From: Litoditis marina
Lineage: Eukaryota > Nematoda > Chromadorea > Rhabditida > Rhabditidae
DNA length: 64,000 bases
Reading direction: 5' to 3'
Assembly: GCA_964036275.1 (NCBI GenBank)
Contig: OZ038433.1
Span: 45,575,097 to 45,639,096, forward strand
Shown here: positions 36,352 to 49,200 of the stretch, piece after piece
Layout of the letters: every line of letters starts with the position of its first letter
Numbering within the stretch: the stretch's first letter is position 1
Program-made: the position numbers and the translations under genes
Notes under the pieces: model-generated
What the model saw: only the letters and a program-made list of their open reading frames with translations
What the model was told of the DNA's origin: nothing
Database searches by the model: none

Positions 36352-36437
36352 AGTGCCCTCCTACTGGAGGGCGTTCCAAAATTTGTCTTAACCACAACTT
36401 TCATTGGGTCAGAACGAGAAAGTACCTCAAACTTGGG
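36352..36437 (-). pseudogene. SL1 RNA gene disrupted by insertion copy 2, 3' part
   Basis: Broken at the same base as the gene at 9108-9193, with TTGGG at 36433-36437. The body and Sm site are intact but the promoter and first exon bases are displaced by 8.1 kb. Confidence 0.95.
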
Positions 36438-36964
36438 AAATCAATTGAGTCATTAGCGCCTTTGGTGAGTCATCAATGACTCGGTCGAGTCAGCGGTGAC
36501 TCAGACAATTCTTCATCGACCAGAACAAACTACAGGTGACTAATCTGTAACTACAACTATATTATGTTCAAACAGGATGTATTTTGGACTTTTCACTAGT
36601 GAAATGCGATACTTGTGGTCATATGTTCATCCCATACAAAAAAAATGAAATTTCGCAAAATTTTCTTAAAGTTCCAAAAAACGTGTTTGTTCAGGCCAAA
36701 CGTACAAAAACAACCAAGACCATCATTTTAGCGAACAAACATCTGAACCATGAAACTTTGAAAGTTTTAAGGCTAGTTGCTCGGACAATTTTGGAGTAGT
36801 TAAGGAAGTCTCAATTAAAGGAGAAGTTTTGAACGAGTGTCTCTGTTGTACTGATGATGGGAGTATAACAATTTTTTTATCCTGACTTTTCACTGTGCAT
36901 GATGGAGAAGGTTATGTGGTTATTTGTGGTAATGAGTAGGCCTCGCTAAAAGTGGAGCAAAAGA

Positions 36965-39900
36965 CTGAACTAAACCACAAACTAGATATTTCACGTGAGT
37001 CACTGGTGACCCAAAACATTTTCAAGGGCTCTCAATGACGTTCAATCACCGAAGAACAACCTAGGAGTGAAAAACTCAAGTATCAAGCTACATAGATCAT
37101 ACTAACATAGTAGTCCACACTTGAACTGAATATTTCACTTGAGTCACTGGTGACTCAAGACATTTTCAAATGCTTTCAAAGACTTTCGATCACTGAGAAA
37201 CAACCTACTACTTTCAGATGCAACTATCAAACTACAAAGATCATACACACACATTAGGCCACCCCTGAACTGAATATTTCACTTGAGTCACTGGTGACTC
37301 AAGGCATTTTCAAATGCTTTCAAATACTTCCGATCACTGAGAAACAACCTAGTACTTACAGATGTAAGTATCAAACTACAAAGATCATACACACACATTA
37401 GGCCACCCCTGAACTGAATATTTCACTTGAGTCACTGGTGACTCAAGACATTTTCGAATGCTTTCAAATACTTCCGATCACTGAGAAACAACCTAGTACT
37501 TACAGATGTAAGTATCAAACTACAAAGATCATACACACACATTAGGCCACCCCTGAACTGAATATTTCACTTGAGTCACTGGTGACTCAATACATTTTCG
37601 AATGCTTTCAAATACTTCCGATCACTGAGAAACAACCTAGTTCTTACAGATGTGAGTGTCAAACTACAAAGATCATACAAACATACTAGGCCACCCCTGA
37701 ACTGAATATTTCACTTGAGTCACTGGTGACTCAAGACATTTTCAAATGCTTCCAAAGACTTTCGATCACTGAGAAACAGCCCATTACTTACAGATGTAAT
37801 TATCAAGCTACAAAGATCATACACACATATTAGGTCACCCCTGAACTGAATATTTCACTTGAGTCACTGGTGACTCGAGACATTTTCTAGTGCTTTCAAA
37901 GACTTTCGATCACTGAGAAACAACCTACTACTTTCAGATGCAAGTATCAAGCTACAAAGATCATATAAACAGATTAGGCCACCCCTGAACTGAATATTTC
38001 ACTTGAGTCACTGGTGACTCGAGACATTTTCAAATGCTTTCAAAGACTTTCGATCACTGAGAAACAACCTAGTACTTACAGATGTAAGTATCAAACTACA
38101 AAGATCATACACACACATTAGGTCACCCCTGAACTGAATATTTCACTTGAGTCACTGGTGACTCAAGACATTTTCGAATGCTTTCACATATTTTCGATCA
38201 CTGAGAAACAACCTAGTACTTACAGATGTAAGTATCAAACTACAAAGATCATACACACACATTAGGCCACCCCTGAACTGAATATTTCACTTGAGTCACT
38301 GGTGACTCAAGACATTTTCGAATGCTTTCACATATTTTCGATCACTGAGAAACAACCTGGTACTTACAGATGTAAGTATCAAACTACAAAGATCATACAC
38401 ACACATTAGGCCACCCCTGAACTGAATATTTCACTTGAGTCATTGGTGACTCAATACATTTTCGAATGCTTTCAAATAATCTCGATTACTGAGAAACAAC
38501 CTACTACTTTCAGATGCAACTATCAAACTACAAAGATCATACAAACATACTAGGCCACCCCTGAACTGAATATTTCACTTGAGTCACTGGTGACTCAAGA
38601 CATTTTCGAATGCTTTCAAATACTTCCGATCACTGAGAAACAACCTAGTACTTACAGATGTAAGTTACAAACTACAAAGATCATACACACACATTAGGCC
38701 ACCCCTGAACTGAATATTTCACTTGAGTCACTGGTGACTCAATACATTTTCGAATGCTTTCAAATACTTCCGATCACTGAGAAACAACCTAGTACTTACA
38801 GATGTAAGTATCAAACTACAAAGATCATACACACACATTAGGCCACCCCTGAACTGAATATTTCACTTGAGTCACTGGTGACTCAAGACATTTTCGAATG
38901 CTTTCAAATACTTCCGATCACTGAGAAACAACCTAGTACTTACAGATGTAAGTATCAAACTACAAAGATCATACACACACATTAGGCCACCCCTGAACTG
39001 AATATTTCACTTGAGTCACTGGTGACTCAATACATTTTCGAATGCTTTCAAATACTTCCGATCACTGAGAAACAACCTAGTTCTTACAGATGTGAGTATC
39101 AAACTACAAAGATCATACAAACATACTAGGCCACCCCTGAACTGAATATTTCACTTGAGTCACTGGTGACTCAAGACATTTTCAAATGCTTCCAAAGACT
39201 TTCGATCACTGAGAAACAGCCCATTACTTACAGATGTAATTATCAAGCTACAAAGATCATACACACATATTAGGTTACCCCTGAACTGAATATTTCACTT
39301 GAGTCACTGGTGACTCAATACATTTTCGAATGCTTTCAAATACTTCCGATCACTGAGAAACAACCTAGTACTTACAGATGTAAGTATCAAACTACAAAGA
39401 TCATACACACACATTAGGCCACCCCTGAACTGAATATTTCACTTGAGTCACTGGTGACTCAAGACATTTTCGAATGCTTTCACATATTTTCGATCACTGA
39501 GAAACAACCTGGTACTTACAGATGTAAGTATCAAACTACAAAGATCATACACACACATTAGGCCACCCCTGAACTGAATATTTCACTTGAGTCATTGGTG
39601 ACTCAATACATTTTCGAATGCTTTCAAATAATCTCGATTACTGAGAAACAACCTACTACTTTCAGATGCAACTATCAAACTACAAAGATCATACAAACAT
39701 ACTAGGCCACCCCTGAACTGAATATTTCACTTGAGTCACTGGTGACTCAAGACATTTTCGAATGCTTTCAAATACTTCCGATCACTGAGAAACAACCTAG
39801 TACTTACAGATGTAAGTTACAAACTACAAAGATCATACACACACATTAGGCCACCCCTGAACTGAATATTTCACTTGAGTCACTGGTGACTCAATACATT

Positions 39901-41214
39901 TTCGAATGCTTTCAAATACTTCCGATCACTGAGAAACAACCTAGTACTTACAGATGTAAGTATCAAACTACAAAGATCATACACACACATTAGGCCACCC
40001 CTGAACTGAATATTTCACTTGAGTCACTGGTGACTCAAGACATTTTCGAATGCTTTCAAATACTTCCGATCACTGAGAAACAACCTAGTACTTACAGATG
40101 TAAGTATCAAACTACAAAGATCATACACACACATTAGGCCACCCCTGAACTGAATATTTCACTTGAGTCACTGGTGACTCAATACATTTTCGAATGCTTT
40201 CAAATACTTCCGATCACTGAGAAACAACCTAGTTCTTACAGATGTGAGTATCAAACTACAAAGATCATACAAACATACTAGGCCACCCCTGAACTGAATA
40301 TTTCACTTGAGTCACTGGTGACTCAAGACATTTTCAAATGCTTCCAAAGACTTTCGATCACTGAGAAACAGCCCATTACTTACAGATGTAATTATCAAGC
40401 TACAAAGATCATACACACATATTAGGTCACCCCTGAACTGAATATTTCACTTGAGTCACTGGTGACTCGAGACATTTTCAAGTGCTTTCAAAGACTTTCG
40501 ATCACTGAGAAACAACCTACTACTTTCAGATGCAAGTATCAAGCTACAAAGATCATATAAACAGATTAGGCCACCCCTGAACTGAATATTTCACTTGAGT
40601 CACTGGTGACTCGAGACATTTTCAAATGCTTTCAAAGACTTTCGATCACTGAGAAACAACCTAGTACTTACAGATGTAAGTATCAAACTACAAAGATCAT
40701 ACACACACATTAGGTCACCCCTGAACTGAATATTTCACTTGAGTCACTGGTGACTCAAGACCATTTTCGAATGCTTTCACATATTTTCGATCACTGAGAA
40801 ACAACCTAGTACTTACAGATGTAAGTATCAAACTACAAAAATCATACACACACATTAGGCCACCCCTGAACTGAATATTTCACTTGAGTCACTGGTGACT
40901 CAAGACATTTTCGAATGCTTTCACATATTTTCGATCACTGAGAAACAACCTAGTACTTACAGATGTAAGTATCAAACTACAAAGATCATACACACACATT
41001 AGGCCACCCCTGAACTGAATATTTCACTTGAGTCACTGGTGACTCAAGACATTTCGAATGCTTTCACATATTTTCGATCACTGAGAAACAACCTAGTACT
41101 TACAGATGTGAGTATCAAACTACAAAGATCATACAAACATACTAGGCCACCCCTGAACTGAATATTTCACTTGAGTCACTGGTGACTCAAGACATTTTCG
41201 AATGCTTTCAAAGA
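36965..41214. repeat. 144-bp satellite array, copy 2
   Basis: Same 29 regular monomer starts as copy 1 (37121 to 41153) in the same order of variants, preceded by the diverged monomer at 36965. It carries one 1-bp insertion and one 1-bp deletion relative to copy 1. Confidence 0.95.
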
Positions 41215-44200
41215 TGCCACTGACTCAAGTATGAAAATTCGTTCTACCTGTGAATGAGTATATCATTGAACTTTACGTGGGTCCCTCCTTCATACTCAAC
41301 CGATAGGGGGTTTTTGACCGGATGAAATTGCGAAAACACGAATAACTGGTTTGAGTCACCCCTGACTCACGTAGAAATATTTCATCTATGTGTGAACAAA
41401 GTGCTGTTAGATTCTTCATGACCTTCTATTTGGATTTGCATATATTTCACTAGTTGTGAGATGGAGAAAACACGGAAAACTGTTTTGAGTCACCACTGAC
41501 TCATGTAAATATAGTGGGTGCCAAATTTATAAATTTCTGTCTATCGCCGGACTCGAACCTGCGAGCAAAAGATTTGAAAAAGGGCGCAAACCACTGCGCT
41601 CATAGAGAACATAACCGACAAGTTTTGAAATCGAAGACATGTGTGGGCATTTATCAGAAAGTGAGATATACAGTCCCTCCCGCTTTTTCGTTGGCAGCGA
41701 CTATATTTACAATAGAATCGCAATGTGAGCTTTTTATGCCACACAGAACAGTAACAGTACCCTAAATTAGCTTAGTCCACCACTTATTACACTGAATATT
41801 TAATTTACAAAACCTTCGTTCTGTGGAACGAAGGATTGCTGATGTCGATAAGACATCAGTAACTTACATAAAAGTCGGAAAGTAAACTTTTCACGTCATA
41901 CTGAACAGTAACAATACCCTCACTTATGCGCACGCATATGCGTGCGTACCGTACACAGCGGAAACTGAGATATACAGTACCCTCCCGCCTTTCCATTGGC
42001 GATGACTATATTTTACGTTCACGTGTGAATTAATGGGCCATTAGGTTCTACGTGAGTTCCTATTTTGAAAAAAACTACCACAGTATTTCTTACTCATTGA
42101 AATTAAAGAGAAACACTGTAAAATGAGTCACCAGTGACTCAGGTGAAAATAGTGTGCATGTGAATAAGTGTGTTATTAGGCTTTACCTCCTACTCTCATA
42201 TATAACTTCTAGGTTATTCTTCACCAAATGGGAAAAATTACCACATCCAGCAATGATTTAGGCACGTGACTCATACAATCCCCCCCCCCCCCTAGCCAAA
42301 AAGAGGCCTTGACTTGAGCTTGTGTAGTTTGATAGTATACTACACACACAATGTTGCTTTTGACAGTTTCACAAAGACCTAGGATTATATCAATAGTCAT
42401 TTGTACGAATGAGGTGGATGTTTACAATATTAAATTTCTGCATAAATAGGGAGAACATAAATAATAAATACTGACATCCAAGCAGCTCTCCGAGAGACTT
42501 CGTGCGTAGAGAAACAATGTGTTAGTGGGGATTTGTACAATTCTAGCCAAACAGTTCATAAATCATACTACTCTTCCTCGCCACCACTGAAACAAATGTT
42601 GATTCCATGAAACTCATTCCTCAATTCCATGAAACTCATTCCAAGAAAGAATATGCGTGATATTCTACCATGACGTTAGATATAGCTGAGTGGACCTGTA
42701 AACCGTGTTTCTTAAATCGTTGTTTCCGATTTTATGGGAATAACTTGCATCCTCGAAAAAGACAAGTTTGTGGCAGTTCAATTATGAACATTCGAAAGAT
42801 TTTCAATAATTTTTCATTAAACTGAGAAATTGTCCAACAAAAAAAAAGGAAAAATCGAATGAGGTTCAGCGAAACAATTTGAAATAATCACAACAAATGA
42901 ATTATTCATCACATGTTGAATGCAAAATAACTTCTGGTGTAGTTTGATTCATAGTATGTATTTGGATTTTTCTAAACTACTTTTTCAATCTTAATCGAAA
43001 ACGCTCCATTGCCATTGTTTGTCACTATATTTTCTAGCCATTGTTTGTCACTATATTTTGTTTTTTTTTCTTCTGTTTGTTGTTCACTTCCTTCTTATTT
43101 ATTCTACTCTTCAAATTCCGGGAGATTATATTTGAATGAGCGAGATTGCATTAGGGTGAAGTGCAAAAAAGATCTGATTAACATCTACAAAAGCGATAAA
43201 AATACCTCATTTTCTTAGAGGATTTCACGACACATAAATTATTTGCGTGTAGTCAATCTACGTTCCAAAAATGAGCATATTCCAAGCAAGTAGAAGAGAG
43301 ATATGACAATTTCTTGAACGAGCGGGGCGCTTCACATCAAGCGCATATAGCAATGGCTCTAAGAGAGCCGCTACCGTACTTTGCCATTGGCGCACAATGC
43401 AGACAGTCCAGTGTATCCTTAATTGCTCAAATAACACTCTCTGTGAATGACTTCGGTGGTTTTTGTTTTCGACCGTGTTATTCCACAGAAAATAGAACGA
43501 AAAACAACAAATCTATTTGAAATCAATGTTTGACAGATTTATTATCTTGAAATAGTCTAAAAACAGATTATAAACTACCTCAAACCATTTCTAATCGATT
43601 GCCACAGCCATTTCCCACCTTTTAAGAAAATTCATTTTTTTCAAACCACTACGATACATGGAAGTAATAGAGTGCCCGGTTTTGAGTCACCAGTGACTCC
43701 CCAATAGTAATTTTGAGTCACCAGTGACTCAAATGAGTCACCCTTGACTCAATTCGATTACCCTATAGTAAGTGACTCGGAAAAAATTCTATTTTTGGTT
43801 CTCCGTTTTACACACAATGGCATACGTCTCTATGGATCTACACAAAAAATTTGAGAGGAAAATATTCACAAATGATCAAGTTATACGGTTTTCAAGATAT
43901 GGATATTACCCAATGTTGAAAAAAATTGAGAAAAAGTGAATTTTGTTTTTTTTACGTTAAAACTTGTTCTTCTGTGTTTACTGTAACTGAAAAACTCGAG
44001 TATTTGGAAAAATTCCATATTTCACCTTTTTGAATCCCCTACTTAGGTACTACCTTTGAGTCACCAGTGACTCAGAACCCCTCAGCCCTCTTGACTGCCG
44101 TTAGGTGAACAGAAAACGATCAAAATTGAAAAATTGTATTAGATGACATAGATAACAATTTCTCAGTTTGAGTAGACACTTTTTCTCAATGCATAATTAA

Positions 44201-44540
44201 AGTTATCATGTTGAGTCAACAATGACTCACCATGCATTTTTCGGAAATTGTCTATAACTCTGAGGAGAGCGATCTAATACTTCCCGTGTTTCTCGAATAA
44301 TGTTTCAAATGTGTGTATCTTGCTTCTCAACTAGTGAAAGTACTGATATCCCCCTTCGCTTACTACCAGAAAAATATTTACCTTGAAAAATGAGGTAATT
44401 TCGAACAAAGTGGTTTTTTTCATTTCAAAATCAACTTTTCGCTATTCTCTTTTCGGTATCTGAAAGTGCGTAATTTTCTGTCTTAGAAACTGTATTTTTA
44501 GTTCACTATAGTTTATTTGAAGTTTTCTACTCAATTACTA
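41215..44540. other. Right arm of insertion copy 2
   Basis: Counterpart of 13971-17294. It contains the same hairpin group (41813-41946) and palindromes, and no convincing gene. Confidence 0.6.
41536..41612 (-). pseudogene. tRNA-like segment inside insertion copy 2
   Basis: Duplicate of 14292-14368, with the B box at 41549-41559. Same degenerate anticodon arm. Confidence 0.45.
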
Positions 44541-44555
44541 TTGGGTAATTAAACC
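44541..44555 (-). pseudogene. SL1 RNA gene disrupted by insertion copy 2, 5' stub
   Basis: Exon bases 1-15 next to an intact SL1 promoter region; counterpart of 17295-17309. Confidence 0.93.
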
Positions 44556-44717
44556 AACGAGAGGGTAGGATAGTGGTGGACGCTCATGAGACGTACGTAT
44601 ATTGGTCTGGCCGGCTGGCCAAAACGCCCCCTTTAAGCGCTAAAACAGATAGTATTTGGTTTGTTTGGGCGCTAAAACTAAGGAAATTCGATCTAGTTTT
44701 AAATAAAAATGTAAAAA

Positions 44718-44835
44718 GCTTACGGCACCCGGGATTCCCAAGCCGTCTCCGATCCAAGTACTAACCGGGCCCAACGTTGCTTGACTTGCCAGATCGGACG
44801 GGATGGCGTATTTTCAACGTGGTATGGTCGTAAGC
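44718..44835 (-). rRNA. 5S ribosomal RNA, copy 21
   Basis: Intact, in the single unit between the second 8.1-kb insertion and the NeSL-like element. Its downstream SL1 is the stub at 44541. Confidence 0.96.
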
Positions 44836-45826
44836 GAAAGCATTGGGGGGTCTACTAGGGACATGCTGGAGGCAGATTTACGCAACTAGGACACATAAAA
44901 CATAAATAAACAATTTCATAACTTTCCCAGCCACTAATTTGCTAAATTTCTCAGTCACAAGGTCACGTGGTTTCCGCGTGAATTCGGACAAAACGCGCGA
45001 AAATAGCAGTTCTAACGGTCTTTCCTCGCCCATAATTCGAACAATTGTTAATTATATCTCGCAATCTCTTGATCTACCAGTCGAGAATACAGTTTTCTGT
45101 GAGTCAACCGCTGTACAAGTCACCAACTTTTCCCCATCCCCAGCTATAGCCCTGTAGAATCGCGGTTTTTCGCTCATATCTCAGCTTTGGAGGGTCGAAA
45201 CACAAAAATGACAAGATTTCCGCGATCGGCACGTCATTTTGTATGCACACGGCACGAAAAGAAGCTGATTCGGAGAAAATTTCCCGATTGCAAATGGCAA
45301 AAATCTACAGGTATTTGAACCTCCCCCCTCCGGCACGGGAGGCGGCAGCACTATCCACTAGGCCACCGGACACCTCCGAGCCGGAATGCTTGTTTCGGGG
45401 GCAAGAGCGCGCGGTTCACTGTTGTATATGGAAATGTTAGGTTTTTCATAGATGAGATAAATGATTTAGCTCTCAATTCTCAATTGTAGCCCTCAGATGT
45501 GGAGCAAATTTCAATTTCGTTCTCTGGCACGAAACTCGATGAGAATTTGGAAAAACTATCGGAAAATGTACGAATAGCTTTTGTAAAAGTATTTTCTATG
45601 ATGTGTAACTTAAATTGAGGTGTATGGGGGAAAAAAGTTCGACTTTTGTTTCACGTGACTCACGTGGGAAAACGTGCATTTTCACGGGTCCACACCTACT
45701 AAACATGCATGAACATCCCTTTTGTTGCCGATGTGGAGCAAACTACAACGTTTCTTTTAGAGAACACCTGTTTTCTGCTCACGTGAGACACGTGACACAC
45801 GTGTTTTTACTTTTGTACACATTCTT

Positions 45827-45920
45827 AGTGCCCTCCTACTGGAGGGCGTTCCAAAATTTGTCTTAACCACAACTTTCATTGGGTCAGAACGAGAAAGTAC
45901 CTCAAACTTGGGTAATTAAA
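45827..45920 (-). pseudogene. SL1 RNA gene disrupted by the NeSL-like element
   Basis: All of SL1 except its first two bases (GG) remains: TTTAATTACCC onward, donor, Sm site and hairpin. The promoter is now 6.5 kb away at 52387. The segment could still be read as the 3' tail of a transcript coming through the element. Confidence 0.95.
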
Positions 45921-46298
45921 ATATTTCCTCATACGGGTACCCCCACAAACACGGTGGGCACCTGCCGGGGCAGGGTAAAAATCCCCCCTTCCTCCCCTCG
46001 TGGGTCACGGGTTCGGTCATCGGGTCATAAGGATTTAAGGCACAGCAGAATCACGGGAAAGTCCTCATTCTCACCACGTTTCCCCCTTGAGTTGTTTCTC
46101 TTGCAATACTGGACGTGAGTTACGGTCTGTATTGTACAAAAGCTCGCAGAGAGTGGATCGATGAGTCTTAAGATAAGGGTAGTGTAACAATGTATTGTGG
46201 AATGCTTGATTTTGATTTTTCCTAGTAATAACACTGACTTGGTTAGGTAGTCAATTGTATGTTATATGAAAATCGTTATCAAGCCTATTGAGTATTAG
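45921..46298 (-). other. 3' UTR of the NeSL-like element
   Basis: 378 bp between the TAA stop (46299-46301) and the 3' junction. In this family the 3' UTR RNA is normally recognised by the RT. The distal 120 bp is G/C-rich with runs (CCCCC, GGGTACCCC, a GGTCATCGGGTCAT repeat), while the part near the stop is AT-rich. The 3' terminus reads GAGGAAATA and then the SL1 TTTAATTACCC, without poly-A or microsatellite tail. Confidence 0.8.
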
Positions 46299-49200
46299 TT
46301 AAATCTCCATTTCATCATTGGAGTTGAATAGTGGTTTGGGTTCCAGCAAGTTCATAGTAGTTATCTTTTTCCATTTCGCACCTTTCAAGGTTACGGCCGG
46401 AATGAATCTTGCTCTGATCTCATAGTTATCTCCATGAATGTGTTTCCAGTATATGTTCTTGCTGTATTCGAGTACTGTAGCTGTAACTACCTTGACTAGA
46501 ATTTTGTTGTACTGGCGCGAAATGCCTAACGCTCTCGTCGCCATGTCGTTCTCGGGTCTCCAGTTACCTAAGGACCCAACTACAATAGGAAGTTGATGTA
46601 CTTTGTAGCCTTTCAACTCGTAGTCGGCTTGAATTCCGAGATACTTGTCAATCTTCCTTTGATATGCTGTTTGCATAGCTATTTCCCTGTTCTCGAAGGG
46701 GCAGGTTACATCTGATATAATGACTTCCTTCTTAGTATCATCAAATAACATAATGTCGGGTCGCTGCCTATTTGCAGTTTCTCCAGACTGTCTGTCTACT
46801 GTTAGTCTGAGATGCTTTTTGTCACCCTCTCTTATACCTTGGACCACTCTCTGTAGAACACTGTCGTGTCTATCGGAAATGAGGGTTCCCATGTGTACTT
46901 TGCACTGGTTGAGCACGTGCATAAGTGACTCGACCTCGTGGCCACATCTTCTACACGTTTTGTCTGCATCTTTTTCATACTGGATCACGGACCCTTTCAG
47001 TCTCGAAATTCCAAGTCTGGCTTGGTGTACAAATGCCTTAGAACTGTAACTCAGCATTCCACCATCTTTAACAAATTTATTGTTGCGTGAGTCTCTAGCT
47101 ACAACTTCACTGACTTTCCCCATAGCAATGTATTCGGAATGAAAGTTCTTCGTTATGTGCTCTTGCACGCAGCTCCGTAGTTTCAAGTAGAGAGTTTTCA
47201 CTTGTTTTCTAGTAATCACAAGCTCAGGTCCGATATCTGTAGCTTGTAGTTTGAGCTTCAGGTCACCATCCTCCCAAATGAACTCGAATATGTGCAGCTG
47301 TTTTCGTAGATGTGCTGTAGCTTCGCTCATTCTCGAAAACACGTTATACACGTTGTCAGATTTCTTGACGTCTTTTCTGTTCAAGTAGTCGACAAAGTCT
47401 AGTTCGCTAGTGGTTGACTTGTCTTTGTAGTAACGTCTAGTAGTAGATAGTAGGAAGTCCCAAAACATTTTAATAATGTATGGATCATCCGACCACAATC
47501 TTTTCAAATTGGAGACTATATTTCCAATCATCATGGTAGTTTTCGGGCAAAGTACACCCAAACCACCTTTCTTGATAGGCATTTGCACGTAGTCACGTGG
47601 ACCCCCTTTAATAGGTATGTTGTGAATTGTTCTAGCTGCATCCATAACATTGCTAGAAAATTCGTTCATTTCTTTAACAAGTGGGGTTGCATTGCTGCCA
47701 ATATATGTTACCTTGGGTAATATGAAAGTTTTTATTGCATCCAATTTTTGGTGTGCTTGCAATTTACTTTCCGTTATTTTTCGCAGATCTGCACTGCTTT
47801 TCTTGAAGATGTCGACGCAACTTGTCTTGTGTTTCGCGTTCACTTGAACACCAAGATATTTGTAGCTTGTAGTGTGATCAATCAGACGAATAGGCTCGTT
47901 TCTAATAGTTGCGGGGGTGTGGTATTGCACCTTTCCCTTATGAATTGTTAGGGTTGCACACTTTCTTGGTTTGAAAACCAAATTGAGTTTTTGTGCCTGA
48001 TTGTCTAGTATATTAAGTTGACTTTGCAGTTCCATTATACTATTGCTCACAATTACCATATCATCCGCAAAAGCTAGCATCTTGACTCTGGTATTGATGA
48101 ATTTATGCCCTAAGGCCGTAGCTAAGTGGTTCCGAATAAGATACTCAATGCTAATATTGAATAGCGTTGGACTTATTGGGTCACCTTGTTTTACACCCGA
48201 ATGGAGTGTTATGGGGCTGGTTAGCTCATCATTTGATGCCACCCTCATAGTATTATTTGTATAGAAGTCGGTTATTATTCCAATGAATTCCGTTGGAAAA
48301 CCAAATGTTTTCAGAGAATGTAGTATGAGTTCGTGTGGGACTGAGCCAAATGCATTAGTGAGATCTAGGAAAGCAACGGATATGTTTCCTTTTGATGATC
48401 TCGCTTCATCTAGCGCGGAACGTAAAATACAAATATTCTCAGCACAGCCTTCTCTTTCCGAGAAACCTTTTTGTGTTTTGCTTATGAGCCCTTTGACTTT
48501 TTTCAATCTATTATTCCAGAGACTACTATATACTTTGTATAGAGTGCTCATCATACTAATTGGTCTCCAGTTGCTCAAGTCCGACTCTTCACCGTCTTTA
48601 TAGATTAGAACAGTTTCAGCCTCTTTCCAACAGTCTGGGATTTTCTGCAGAATTTTACATTCATTATACAGTTTGAGAAGTACTTCCATAGTAGGATCCA
48701 TTTCTAGGAGGTGCTTATACCGTACCCCATCTGGTCCTGGAGCCGTATCTCTTGCCTTTTTCAGTATAGTTTGGATCTCTTCTATAGTGAAATCATCCAT
48801 GAAATTGTCCGGAACATCAGCTTTTTTGGTGTTCTTACTAAGACTCTCAAGATCTTCAGGATCTGTACTGGTAACTTTAGTAGTATTCTTGAAGTACTTC
48901 TCTACCTCTTTCGTATCAACTTTGCATTTCACGTTGTCATTTCCAGTAATGACCTCAAATGCTTTTGTACGATTCGTAGCATACAAGTCTTTCATTACAC
49001 TAATAGATTTAGTATCAATAGATCTTTTCGGTTTCACAGTTCGAGTTTTCTCAGTTTGAACGGCCATCTCTCCCTTGGTTTGGTCAGGAGGAGGTATTCT
49101 TTTTGTGATCTTCTCAAGCGATTCATAATTTCCAGCTGTGTACTGCATGGTGGCAGCCGCCAGCTGTTCTACTATCCAGTTTAGGCGCGAAAAGTTTGCA

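Larger units (their letters stand above)
17295..36437 (-). repeat. 5S-SL1 tandem array, block 2 (14 spacers)
   Basis: Fourteen units lie between the two 8.1-kb insertions. Spacer classes in order are C, C, C, D, C, E, C, E, E, C, E, E, C, A, starting at 17693. Class E (AGCCATG) appears here and at 62335. Private changes include CTCTCCATTC at about 23695, a one-base deletion in GGAGGCGCAGC at about 29033 and one extra G in the G-run at about 31267. The last C-A pair matches the last C-A pair of block 1, including the CTTAAA change between 5S and SL1. Confidence 0.97.
36438..44540. mobile_element. 8.1-kb insertion in an SL1 exon, copy 2
   Basis: 8,103 bp, at the same SL1 position and with the same TTGGG flanks (36433-36437, 44541-44545) as copy 1. 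I see only a handful of differences: SNPs matching copy 1 positions 10074, 12884 and 13597, a C inserted at about 40761, a T lost at about 41053, an A lost at about 41336, an A gained at about 41469, and a C13 instead of C11 run at about 42280. These indels give the net 2-bp length gain. Shared flanking unit types show it arose by duplication, not by a second insertion. Confidence 0.8.
44541..45920 (-). repeat. 5S-SL1 tandem array, block 3 (single unit between two insertions)
   Basis: One class C unit is isolated between the second 8.1-kb insertion and the NeSL-like element. It keeps one 5S gene (44718-44835). Its SL1 sequences at both edges are broken: 15 bp of an SL1 5' end at 44541 and an SL1 gene lacking its first two bases at 45827-45920. 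Confidence 0.97.
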
